Source: JACRIM01 sp038042195 (lineage in GTDB: Bacteria; Planctomycetota; Phycisphaerae; UBA1845; UTPLA1). From it: a stretch of 64,000 nucleotides of DNA. This document shows, one piece after another, positions 49,585 to 57,753 of the stretch. The notes beneath the pieces are model-generated. The model had not been told where the DNA came from. It did not search any database and was given only the letters and a program-made list of their open reading frames with translations. Position 1 is the stretch's first letter. Each line of letters opens with the position of its first letter. The stretch lies in NCBI GenBank assembly GCA_038042195.1, contig JBBTET010000013.1, positions 1-64,000 of the forward strand, written 5' to 3'. The translations under genes were made by a program, and so were the position numbers.

Positions 49585-51141
49585 ATGCCTAAGCCTCACG
49601 GGCACCACCAGAAGCATCACACCAACAAGCCCAAGAAAAAACCCGGCCCCATGGTCTATCAAGACGAGACGCCGTTGCCCCGACCCCCCCGGCGTGAGAT
49701 GGCGGTGGAGGCCCCGGTGGCGGTGACCTCGCGCGTTGCGGAGGCGGATGATTTCTTCCGCGAAGAGGCGGCTCCCATCGCGACGGTTGAGACAGCTCCT
49801 GCGCCGGCTCCGGGCGGTACCGCCGGTCCGAGTCAGGCCACCGTCGACCGTGAGACGCACGAGCGCTACGAGAAGATCAAACGCGGCGATCTGCACATCA
49901 CTGAACTTCAGAAGATGGCGATCAACGAGCTGCACGAACTGGCCAAGGCCGAGGGCGTCATTGACTTCGCCGCGATGAAGAAGCAGGACCTGATCTTCAA
50001 GATTCTCAAGGAACGCATCAATAAGAACGGCCTGATGTATGGCGAGGGAGTGTTGGAAATCCTGCCCGATGGGTTCGGGTTCCTGCGCAGTCCGGAATAC
50101 AACTACGTTCCCTGTCCCGATGACATCTATATCAGTCCGTCGCAGATTCGCCGGTTCGGCCTTCGCAGCGGCCACATCATTGCCGGGCAGATTCGCCCGC
50201 CCAAGGAGAGCGAGAAGTATTTTGCCCTGCTGCGCGTCGAGGCGATTTGCTTCGAGGAGCCGGACAAGGTCGTTGATAAGGCCGTCTTCGAGGATTTGAC
50301 GCCGCACCATCCGATACGGCGCGTGTATTTGGAGACGACGCCGGAAGAAGTGAACATGCGGGTCATCGACCTCTGCACGCCGATCGGCTTCGGCCAGCGC
50401 ATGCTGATCGTCGCGCCGCCCCGCACGGGCAAGACCGTGCTGATGCAGAAGATGGCCAACGCCATCACGACGAATCACCCCGACGCCTATGTCATCATCC
50501 TGCTGGTCGATGAACGGCCCGAGGAAGTGACGGAAATGCAGCGGCACACCAAGGCCGAGGTGGTGTCCAGCACCTTCGACGAACCGGCGAGTCGGCACGT
50601 GCAGGTGGCGGAGATGGTGATTGAGAAGGCCAAGCGTCTCACCGAGTACGGCCGCGACGTGGTGATCCTGCTCGACTCGATCACGCGATTGGCGCGGGCC
50701 TACAACACGGAGGTGCCGCACTCCGGCAAGATTTTGACGGGCGGCGTCGACGCGAATGCGTTGCAGAAGCCCAAGCGATTTTTCGGCGCGGCCCGGGCCA
50801 TCGAAGAGGGCGGCAGTCTGACGATCATCGGCACGGCACTGGTGGACACCGGCTCGAAGATGGATGAAGTCATCTTTGAAGAGTTCAAGGGCACCGGCAA
50901 CAGCGAGTTGCACCTGGACCGGCGGCTGGTGGAAAAACGCATCTGGCCGGCCATCGACATCGCGGCGAGCGGCACGCGCAAGGAAGAGCTGCTCTGCGAT
51001 CCACGAGAGTTGGAGCTGATCTACAAGCTTCGCCGCGTGCTGGTGGACATGAACCCGATCGAAGCGATGGAGCTGCTGACGACGCGGTTGAAGAAGGTGA
51101 AGAGCAACGCCGAGTTCTTGATGACGATGAATCTGGCGTAG
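49585..51141 (+). CDS. rho: transcription termination factor Rho
   Basis: A protein of 518 residues. The N-terminal about 85 residues are a hydrophilic His/Lys/Pro-rich extension (MPKPHGHHQKHHTNKPKKKP), absent from E. coli Rho. Then come the Rho N domain (DLHITELQKMAINELHELAK), the RNA-binding CSD (GEGVLEILPDGFGFLRSPEYN, DDIYISPSQIRRFGLR), Walker A APPRTGKTVLMQK, Walker B VVILLDSITRLARAYN, the Q-loop region GGVDANALQKPKRFFGAAR and the C-terminal KSNAEFLMTMNLA. It terminates transcription as an ATP-driven hexamer. GGAG lies about eight bases before the start. Confidence 0.96.
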   Translation: MPKPHGHHQKHHTNKPKKKPGPMVYQDETPLPRPPRREMAVEAPVAVTSRVAEADDFFREEAAPIATVETAPAPAPGGTAGPSQATVDRETHERYEKIKRGDLHITELQKMAINELHELAKAEGVIDFAAMKKQDLIFKILKERINKNGLMYGEGVLEILPDGFGFLRSPEYNYVPCPDDIYISPSQIRRFGLRSGHIIAGQIRPPKESEKYFALLRVEAICFEEPDKVVDKAVFEDLTPHHPIRRVYLETTPEEVNMRVIDLCTPIGFGQRMLIVAPPRTGKTVLMQKMANAITTNHPDAYVIILLVDERPEEVTEMQRHTKAEVVSSTFDEPASRHVQVAEMVIEKAKRLTEYGRDVVILLDSITRLARAYNTEVPHSGKILTGGVDANALQKPKRFFGAARAIEEGGSLTIIGTALVDTGSKMDEVIFEEFKGTGNSELHLDRRLVEKRIWPAIDIAASGTRKEELLCDPRELELIYKLRRVLVDMNPIEAMELLTTRLKKVKSNAEFLMTMNLA

Positions 51142-51259
51142 GAGGCTGCGGTTTTTCCGCTGTTTTCCGATGTTTCTGAGTCCCAAGTCCGATATAGGGC
51201 TAGTTACACTGCGTAATTGTCCTTGGACTTAGGCAATTCCTTTTTGCTTTAAGCCGTAT

Positions 51260-51351
51260 ACTAATCATAAACTAATTTGTTCAGAATTAGTTTGACAGCC
51301 TTGCCGCCATCCGTGATACTAATTTGCGATAGATTAGTTTATAATTAGTTT
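51260..51351 (+). promoter_or_regulatory. fic promoter with mirror-symmetric operator
   Basis: Promoter: TTGACA (51292-51297), 17 bases, GATACT (51315-51320). Six half-sites of ACTAAT/ATTAGT overlap it. Cluster 1 has ACTAAT at 51260 and 51271 and ATTAGT at 51286 (steps 11, 15). Cluster 2 has ACTAAT at 51318 and ATTAGT at 51333 and 51344 (steps 15, 11). The two clusters are exact mirror images in order and spacing. Cluster 1 abuts the -35 and cluster 2 overlaps the -10, as expected for a repressor. A second TATAAT lies at 51340-51345. Confidence 0.8.
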
Positions 51352-51380
51352 GTAAGTGACTGCAATTTAACGAGTTAAAA

Positions 51381-52721
51381 ATGAGGCTGCCTCAAACGCC
51401 GCCGGATGCGGACCAGCTATTTCAAAAAGCAGTTGAAAACGGCCGCTATGCCCTCTTTATGCGGTTGAACGAAATCGGTGCTCAAAGTCAGTCGATTTAC
51501 CTCCACTGGGATGAGCTTCGATTCAAGCCGCCACCTGAGGGGCTCTCGCCTCAGGATTGGTGGTTGCTGCTCAAGCTTTGGAGACGGTCACAAGTTCAGA
51601 TGGTACCGCTTAGGGCCGCGGGGGGACGTTCGTTTGGCTGGGTGCAGTGGCACAAGATTACAGAGGCCTTGCATCGAATCGATGTCGGTCTGGGCGGCAC
51701 GATGCAAACGCCGGAGGCTGTGACGCATCCGGAGATGCGAGATCGGTATTTGATTCGGAGTCTCTCTGAAGAGGCAATAACATCCAGTCTACTTGAGGGT
51801 GCAGTCGTCACGCGGGAGGTGGCCAAGCAACTGATCCGAACGAGACGCCCTGCTCGCGACAAGAGCGAGCGCATGATTCTCAATAACTATCTGACGATGA
51901 GAAAGATACGTGACCTTCAGAAGGAAGAGATCACTCCATCACGTGTGCTTGAACTGCACCGGATGATTACCGATGAAACGCTGGACGATCCAAAAGCTGC
52001 AGGCAGGCTGAGAAAAGAAGACGAACGCATCCGTGTCGTGAATGAGGAAGGCACAGTATTTCACGATCCGCCACCGGCAGGCGAACTGAAAGAACGAATG
52101 AAGATGATGTGTGCGTTTGCGAATGGCAAGACGCCGGACGGGTTTCTCCATCCGGCGCTTCGAGCCATCATTCTTCACTTCTGGCTCGCCTATGACCATC
52201 CATTCGTAGACGGAAATGGTCGGATGGCACGAGCACTATTCTATTGGTCCATGCTTCGGAGTGGTTATTGGCTCTGTGAGTTCATTTCGATTTCCCACGT
52301 GATTCTCAAGGCTCCTGTTCAATACTACAAAGCGTTTCTTCATGCCGAGACAGACGATAATGACGTCACTTACTTTATCGTCCATCAGTTGGACGTGGTC
52401 TTAAGGGCTACCGAAGACCTGCATCAATATATCAAGCATCAAACGCAACGAATGAACGCGCTGCGATCCAGACTAAGTGGTGTCGATGTTTTGAATCATC
52501 GGCAGCGTGCGCTCGTAGAACACGCACTGGGGCATCCTGATTCGGAATATACCATTGATGCACATCAAGCGAGTCACGACGTGGTCTATCAAACAGCCCG
52601 CAGTGATTTGCTTGATCTTGCGAAGCGTGGATTGCTTCATAAGTACAAAGTCGGACGTGTCATGCATTTTCGCCCGGCAAAGGACTTGGATGAGAAACTC
52701 GCCGGCGAAGCTGTAGAATGA
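51381..52721 (+). CDS. Fic family protein with C-terminal winged helix
   Basis: A protein of 446 residues. The Fic core is complete: HPFVDGNGRMAR at 273-284 (HxFx(D/E)GNGRxxR) with the beta-hairpin flap near 215-230. An N-terminal inhibitory motif SSLLEG (135-140, (S/T)xxxE(G/N)) makes it a class II, self-inhibited AMPylase-type enzyme. The C-terminal about 90 residues (NHRQRALVEHALGH, VVYQTARSDLLDLAKRGLLH) form a winged helix. Such proteins usually transfer AMP to a protein target. The DNA-binding domain plus the operator upstream suggest it regulates its own gene. No antitoxin partner gene is adjacent. Confidence 0.92.
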   Translation: MRLPQTPPDADQLFQKAVENGRYALFMRLNEIGAQSQSIYLHWDELRFKPPPEGLSPQDWWLLLKLWRRSQVQMVPLRAAGGRSFGWVQWHKITEALHRIDVGLGGTMQTPEAVTHPEMRDRYLIRSLSEEAITSSLLEGAVVTREVAKQLIRTRRPARDKSERMILNNYLTMRKIRDLQKEEITPSRVLELHRMITDETLDDPKAAGRLRKEDERIRVVNEEGTVFHDPPPAGELKERMKMMCAFANGKTPDGFLHPALRAIILHFWLAYDHPFVDGNGRMARALFYWSMLRSGYWLCEFISISHVILKAPVQYYKAFLHAETDDNDVTYFIVHQLDVVLRATEDLHQYIKHQTQRMNALRSRLSGVDVLNHRQRALVEHALGHPDSEYTIDAHQASHDVVYQTARSDLLDLAKRGLLHKYKVGRVMHFRPAKDLDEKLAGEAVE

Positions 52722-52936
52722 CAAATGTCCGCCAATAACGCACATCTTTTTATTCCTGTGTTGACGGATATGCTGACCTTCTCCACGTTCTGTGAACACG
52801 GGGTTTAGCGAATTTTCCCTTGGTTTCAAAGTCGGCCGAGGCGTAGCCTTTCTGCTGATGCTGGTTTGCGTTTCTCGCCCCGCGAGTGAGATTCGAGAAT
52901 TCGGGACCTGACGCTTCTTGGGGATCAACAACGCGC

Positions 52937-52972
52937 AAAAAAAGGCCCGCGGCAATCGCCACGGGCCTTTTT
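52937..52972. terminator. bidirectional rho-independent terminator
   Basis: A run of As (52937-52943), stem GGCCCG/CGGGCC (52944-52949 and 52962-52967) with a CGGCAATCGCCA interior that extends the pairing, then five Ts. It serves rplL on the minus strand and fic on the plus strand. The rest of the 299-base gap 52722-53020 shows nothing further. Confidence 0.85.
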
Positions 52973-53020
52973 CATTCACATTTGATTCACGACCGCGATC
53001 AGCCGTGTGCAACAGTCGGC

Positions 53021-53440
53021 TTAGGCCTTGCCCTTCAGCTCGACCTTGGCGCCGGCGGCTTCCAGCTCCTTCTTGAGCTTCTCGGCGTCTTCCTTGCCGA
53101 TGCCTTCCTTCACGGTCTTGGGGGCGCCATCGACCATGTCCTTGGCTTCCTTCAGGCCGAGCTGCGTCGCCGCGCGGACCGCCTTGATGACGTTGATCTT
53201 GTTCGCGCCGCCATCGGTGAGAACGACGTCGAACATCGTCGGTGCATCCTCGACCTCGGCCGCCGCGCCGCCGCCCGCCGGACCGGCCATCATGACCGCT
53301 CCGCCGCCTGCCGGCTCGATGCCGTAGGCGCTCTTGAGATAATCCGTCAGGCACTGTGCGTCCTTGACGGTGAGGTTTACGATCTTGTCGCCGATGTCCT
53401 TCACCGACGCGCTGAATTCCTTCGCAGGTGCTTCTGCCAT
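53021..53440 (-). CDS. rplL: 50S ribosomal protein L7/L12
   Basis: A protein of 139 residues that forms the flexible ribosomal stalk recruiting translation factors. The N-terminal dimerisation helix (VKDAQCLTDYLKSAYGIE), a Gly/Ala hinge (about 46-65) and the C-terminal factor-binding domain (FDVVLTDGGANKINVIKAVR, LGLKEAKDMVDGAPKTVKEG) are all present. It is slightly longer than the usual about 125 residues because of the N-terminus and hinge. It is the last gene of the rplA-rplJ-rplL group and ends at a strong terminator. Confidence 0.96.
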   Translation of the reverse strand: MAEAPAKEFSASVKDIGDKIVNLTVKDAQCLTDYLKSAYGIEPAGGGAVMMAGPAGGGAAAEVEDAPTMFDVVLTDGGANKINVIKAVRAATQLGLKEAKDMVDGAPKTVKEGIGKEDAEKLKKELEAAGAKVELKGKA

Positions 53441-53595
53441 GTCTGTACCAACCTTTTCAAGTGGGCGTCGCCTGTCGGCGGTTGCCCGGTTTCACGCTTC
53501 CAAAAGCCGGAATCCCAATGATCCCGTTTAACCCGACCGCATGACGCGGTCTCTCATGTGGGGCCGTCGGAAGACGGTGTTATCTCAAATCAAAC

Positions 53596-54132
53596 TCACG
53601 CGACCTTGGTGATCGCCTCGCCTTTTTCCAACTTCTCAATGATCGCCTTGATGCAGCCGGCGACCTTGCCGCCCGTGTTCAGGCTGCCCGCAATACGGCG
53701 ACCCGGCGATGTGGCCAGCATAAGGACTTCGCCGATGATCTCGTTCTTGCTGCGGCGCTTCGAGATTTCCTCGATGGTGATCGCCGTGGTCTCACCGTCG
53801 ACCAAGCCCGTTCGCAACTCTAGCTTTGGGTACTCTTCCCGGAGCTTGAGCAGTTCCTTGGCCGTCTCGACCGGGCTGGAGCCGCCGGTGACGAAGGCAC
53901 ACGGGCCGGTCAGATGCTTGCCGATCGGTTCGAGCACGGTTCCCGTCAGGATGCGCTTGGCGGCGCGATTCTTGACGACGTGCATCTCGATCTTCTGCTT
54001 GCGCAGCTTGCCGCGCACCAGGTTCGCCTCGACGCCGGTCAGGCCGTGAACGTTCACGATCATGACGCTGTCCAGGCTCTTGTAACGAGTCTGAATCTGC
54101 TGTTCGACGAGTTCTTTGATGGCTCGACTCAT
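53596..54132 (-). CDS. rplJ: 50S ribosomal protein L10
   Basis: A protein of 178 residues that anchors L7/L12 dimers to 23S rRNA. The start at 54132 gives MSRAIKELVEQQIQTRYKSL. HGLTGVEANLVRGKLRKQKIEMHVVKN and AAKRILTGTVLEPIGKHLTG match L10, and the C-terminal helix that binds L12 ends the protein. It lies 14 bases after rplA and 155 bases before rplL. In many bacteria L10-L12 represses its own mRNA through a leader; no such structure was identified here. Confidence 0.95.
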   Translation of the reverse strand: MSRAIKELVEQQIQTRYKSLDSVMIVNVHGLTGVEANLVRGKLRKQKIEMHVVKNRAAKRILTGTVLEPIGKHLTGPCAFVTGGSSPVETAKELLKLREEYPKLELRTGLVDGETTAITIEEISKRRSKNEIIGEVLMLATSPGRRIAGSLNTGGKVAGCIKAIIEKLEKGEAITKVA

Positions 54133-54146
54133 GGTTCGACTCCGCC

Positions 54147-55007
54147 CTAGTGGTGCTGGGCCACGTCCAATTCGATGCCGGGGGACATCGTGCCGCTGAT
54201 GCAAACTTTCTTCATGAAGATGCCCTTGCTCGTGGCAGGCTTCATACGTTGAATATGGTGGATGAAGGAATCGATGTTCTCCTTCAGGTCGTCGGCGGCA
54301 AAGCTGGCCTTGCCGACGATGGCATGTACATTGCCGCCGGCGTCGTTGCGAAACTCGATCTTGCCCGCGGCGAATTCCTTCACCGCCTGCTCGATCTGAT
54401 CCGTCACCGTGCCGTTCTTCGGCGTCGGCATCTTGCCGGCGGGGCCGAGCACGCGACCCAGCTTGCCGACCTTGCCCATGGATCGCGGATGCGCGATGGC
54501 CACGTCAAAATCGGTCCAGCCGTCGTTGACCTTCTTGATGAGGTCGTCCATGCCGACCTCCATCGCGCCGGCCGCCTTGGCACGGTCGGCTTCGTCGCCT
54601 TCGCAAAAGGCGATTACGCGTTTCGTCTTGCCGATGCCGCGCGGCAGCGAGACCGAGCCGCGAATCATCTGATCGGCGTGCTTCGGATCGATACCCAGGT
54701 GCAACACGATGTTGACCGTCTGATCAAATTTCGTGCCGGCCGTGACCTCTTTGAGGAGCTTCACCGCCGTGGCAAGCTCGTAGCGCTTGCCAAACTCCAC
54801 CTTGGTGACGATGGTCTTCTGCCGCTTGCTCAGGCCGCGCATCGCTCGGCCACGCTTCTTGCGAGGACCACCCTCTTCGGACGCCGTTTGCTTTTTTGCC
54901 TTCTTGGGCTTCGCGGCCGCCGGGGCATCACCGGATTCCGGTGGGCCTTTCGGCAGACCCTTCGGTGCTGCGTCAGGCGCAGCGTGATCTTTGTCTTTTT
55001 TTGCCAT
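54147..55007 (-). CDS. rplA: 50S ribosomal protein L1
   Basis: A protein of 286 residues, against about 230 in most bacteria. The extra about 55 N-terminal residues are Lys/Ala/Pro-rich (MAKKDKDHAAPDAAPKGL, AAAKPKKAKKQ). The core is unmistakable: FDQTVNIVLHLGIDPKHADQM, RGSVSLPRGIGKTKRVIAFC, VGKLGRVLGPAGKMPTPKNG and MKKVCISGTMSPGIELDV. L1 forms the tRNA exit-side stalk. rplK, normally just upstream, is not here; an S9 peptidase gene lies 216 bases upstream instead. Confidence 0.95.
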   Translation of the reverse strand: MAKKDKDHAAPDAAPKGLPKGPPESGDAPAAAKPKKAKKQTASEEGGPRKKRGRAMRGLSKRQKTIVTKVEFGKRYELATAVKLLKEVTAGTKFDQTVNIVLHLGIDPKHADQMIRGSVSLPRGIGKTKRVIAFCEGDEADRAKAAGAMEVGMDDLIKKVNDGWTDFDVAIAHPRSMGKVGKLGRVLGPAGKMPTPKNGTVTDQIEQAVKEFAAGKIEFRNDAGGNVHAIVGKASFAADDLKENIDSFIHHIQRMKPATSKGIFMKKVCISGTMSPGIELDVAQHH

Positions 55008-55223
55008 TAAATGGACCCTCTAACGACGCCAATGGTCTGCCACGATTATCCGCTCGTGGTCGAGCGCTGCGATTCAAACGACGATCTGCGCCGTGAATTG
55101 CGAGCCATGCAGTTTATTGGAAACTCGATTGACTGGCAAGGCAGCGAATCCTTACAGATCGCCATGTCTAAAGCCAGTAATCACAGCACTTTACAAGCCG
55201 CTTGGCACTCAGTCGCCGATGCC

Positions 55224-57104
55224 CTATTTCTTCAAGTGTCGATCAAAGAACTCGGTCAGCGTCTCGGCGAAGGTGATGCGATTCTTCTCTTTGCGGAAGC
55301 CGTGCCCTTCGTCGGGGAACACGAGGATTTCCACGTCCTTGTTCAGTTGTTTCATCTTGTCGTAGAGCTGGCGCGCTTCGTAGATGGGGACGCGCGGATC
55401 ATTCTCGCCGTGCGCGATGAATAGCGGCACCTTGATCCGGTCCACCTTGTAGATCGGCGAGACGCTCTTGAGGAACTCAGGGTCGGAGAGCGGGCCGTAC
55501 TCCACTTCACGGAGTTTGCGCCGATAGTCCTTCGTGCGTTCGAGAAAGGTCTGCATGTTGCAGATGCCGACGACATTGCACCCTACGCCGTATGCATCGG
55601 GTGCCTCGGTGATCGTTGCCATGACCATGAAGCCACCGTAGCTACCGCCATAGGACGCGGTCTGCTTCGGCGTGCTGTATCCCTGCTCGGTGAGCCACTT
55701 CGCCGCAGCCACTCCGTCACGCACGCTGTCCATGCGCCTCTTGTAGTTGTCCATCTCCAGGTACTTCTTGCCATAGCCCGATGAACCACGAACATTCGGG
55801 GCCATTACGCCGTAGCCACGGGAGAGGAAGTATTGATAAATGCGATTGAACGACGGTCGATACTGCCCCTCCGGTCCGCCGTGGTATTCGATGATGAACG
55901 GAATCTTATCGCCCTTGTTGTAACTCTCCGGCAGATAGACGAACGCCGGAACCTCCAGCCCATCGAACGACTTGTAACGAACCAACTCCGGCAGCCGGAA
56001 CTTCGACACGTCAATCCCCTGCGTGTCGGCTTCGGTGAGGGCGACGGGGGCCGCGTCGGGCTTGCCCAGCGGCCAGCGATATATCAAGCTGGGTGTGTTG
56101 GCGTTGTCCATCGAAAAGAGCAGGTGTTCCCCACAGAAATCGATGTTGCCAACCATGCCGCGCGGCAGCTTAGGCGAGGCGATCTCTTTCGCATCGGGCA
56201 TGGAATACAGGTGCATCGAGCGGTAGCCATCTTCATTCAGACAGACGGCCAGCAGGGTGCGCTCGGTGTTGAAGATTCCCTGATCGGCTTCCACAGCGTC
56301 GTATTGCGGAAACAGTTTCTTGATGGACCCGTCCGCCAGGTCCAACGACGCAAACGCCGACGTGTCGCCGCGATAGTCCGTGATGACGATGAACTGCTTA
56401 TCGTCCTTGGAATACCCGATCGGCTCAAAGGCCCACGCCTCGGAGGCTGGCGTGACTTCCCGGGACTTGCCTGATTCCACGTCCGTCTCGAATAGCTGCG
56501 AGTGCGTGGCCGACGTGCTTTTTAACATCATCAACCGCTTGCCGTCGGAAGAGAAATCGACCGGGGCATAGTCGCCCTTTTCAGCCATCACCCGTTTCAT
56601 CGCATTCTTGGTGAGGTCATACACATAGACATAGAAATCCGACCGGGAGACATCGTTGGCTTTGAAGGCGAAGGCCTTGGAATCACGCCGCCACGTCACG
56701 GATTCGTACACGATCTCCGGATGACAAAGGAGCGCCCGGATACGATTCGTCGAGGTATCCAGAAGGTACAGATTCGATTGCTCATTCCCGCCGACGGCAG
56801 CCGACACAACAATCCACTTGCCGTCGTCCGACATCGTGTAGCCCATCATGCCGTCAGGGAAATCCGTCAACTTGGTGACATCTTTCGATTCACCCTTGCG
56901 GACGTAGAGTTGATTCAGCCCGTCTGGATTGTGCATGTAATAGAAGCGACCGTCGGGCGACAGCCTGCCTGCCACGGGCCAACGCATCTTGACGAATTGC
57001 TGAACGCTCGGCTGATCGGCGAAGGCTTGTTCCAGCGAGGTACCAAATCCGAGGATGGCGACTACTACAAGTGACGCAAAGGTTCGCTTGCCGACGTGAT
57101 TCAT
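55224..57104 (-). CDS. S9 family prolyl oligopeptidase/acylaminoacyl peptidase, exported
   Basis: A protein of 626 residues. The start at 57104 has TTGGAG upstream and yields a signal peptide (MNHVGKRTFASLVVVAILGF). Residues about 30-370 form a WD40-like beta-propeller that gates the active site (WPVAGRLSPDGRFYYMHNPD). The alpha/beta hydrolase domain has the oxyanion region EYHGGPEGQY, the nucleophile in ASYGGSYGGFMVMATIT, the Asp in HGENDPRVPIYEA and the His in FPDEGHGFRKEKN. It should cleave peptides in the periplasm. The catalytic triad is complete. Confidence 0.93.
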   Translation of the reverse strand: MNHVGKRTFASLVVVAILGFGTSLEQAFADQPSVQQFVKMRWPVAGRLSPDGRFYYMHNPDGLNQLYVRKGESKDVTKLTDFPDGMMGYTMSDDGKWIVVSAAVGGNEQSNLYLLDTSTNRIRALLCHPEIVYESVTWRRDSKAFAFKANDVSRSDFYVYVYDLTKNAMKRVMAEKGDYAPVDFSSDGKRLMMLKSTSATHSQLFETDVESGKSREVTPASEAWAFEPIGYSKDDKQFIVITDYRGDTSAFASLDLADGSIKKLFPQYDAVEADQGIFNTERTLLAVCLNEDGYRSMHLYSMPDAKEIASPKLPRGMVGNIDFCGEHLLFSMDNANTPSLIYRWPLGKPDAAPVALTEADTQGIDVSKFRLPELVRYKSFDGLEVPAFVYLPESYNKGDKIPFIIEYHGGPEGQYRPSFNRIYQYFLSRGYGVMAPNVRGSSGYGKKYLEMDNYKRRMDSVRDGVAAAKWLTEQGYSTPKQTASYGGSYGGFMVMATITEAPDAYGVGCNVVGICNMQTFLERTKDYRRKLREVEYGPLSDPEFLKSVSPIYKVDRIKVPLFIAHGENDPRVPIYEARQLYDKMKQLNKDVEILVFPDEGHGFRKEKNRITFAETLTEFFDRHLKK

Positions 57105-57249
57105 GTGATTCTCCAACAAAATGCCAGGTGGGCCGGCAAGGGGCGTGCATGCGTATACAGAACGCCACAGATGCCGGCGGGCGGCTCGACAATCGAAAAG
57201 TATATCCGGGAAATGGCCGATTCGGGAGGACGCCGATGGACGAGGCAAA

Positions 57250-57471
57250 TCAGCCTTCGGATTGGGCGTCCTGTACATTGTTGATGTAAGCGTTGAGCTG
57301 TTGTATCTGCTGGTCGATGCGGTTGAGTTCGGTCGTTAGGATCGTTTCCAGATCAGCAAGGGCCGTGTTCTGCGGCGAGGCGGTCTTGCTGGCCACGATA
57401 TCCGCAAGTTCGCGTTGAACCTCTTGCTTTCGATCCGTGAGCGTGGTGAGCTTGTCAGTGGTCGTTTGCAT
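57250..57471 (-). CDS. small coiled-coil protein
   Basis: A protein of 73 residues. AGAGG lies about ten bases upstream. Two amphipathic helices (TTDKLTTLTDRKQEVQRELA and LADLETILTTELNRIDQQIQ) separated by a turn suggest a helical hairpin or a multimeric coiled coil. No signal peptide and no family recognised. It is upstream of the S9 peptidase on the same strand. Confidence 0.6.
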   Translation of the reverse strand: MQTTTDKLTTLTDRKQEVQRELADIVASKTASPQNTALADLETILTTELNRIDQQIQQLNAYINNVQDAQSEG

Positions 57472-57753
57472 GGATGAAATCCTCTATGGTCGTGGCTAAT
57501 CGTCTTCGAACTGCCACTGAAGCCCGCTTTGTCGCAGTGTTATAGCCGATTGTGACTGAGCCGTCTCGTTAATAATTAGTTTACGTCGCTTCCAGCCTGG
57601 TTCTTAGTGCTTGCGAAAAATTTCCCAAGGTTCTTCACGTGCCAGCCCGGCATTGAGCGGCCGTTTGGAATCGAGGATACTCTCCACAGATCGACTCATG
57701 GCGTTGCATCCCGAATCGATGCACAGATACTCCCGTGCGACACCGACCACCCT

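Noticed and set aside
49546..51186. A 546-codon open frame antisense to rho
   Set aside because: It is the complement of a strongly conserved gene in GC-rich DNA; its composition is Arg/His/Leu-rich with no family motif and no ribosome site.
54150..55010. A 286-codon frame exactly antisense to rplA
   Set aside because: A codon-for-codon shadow of the L1 gene; no independent evidence of coding.
57560..57600. Extra ACTAAT/ATTAGT operator site (ATTAGTTTA) before the thiolase
   Set aside because: A single half-site without partner or the 11/15 spacing; likely chance.
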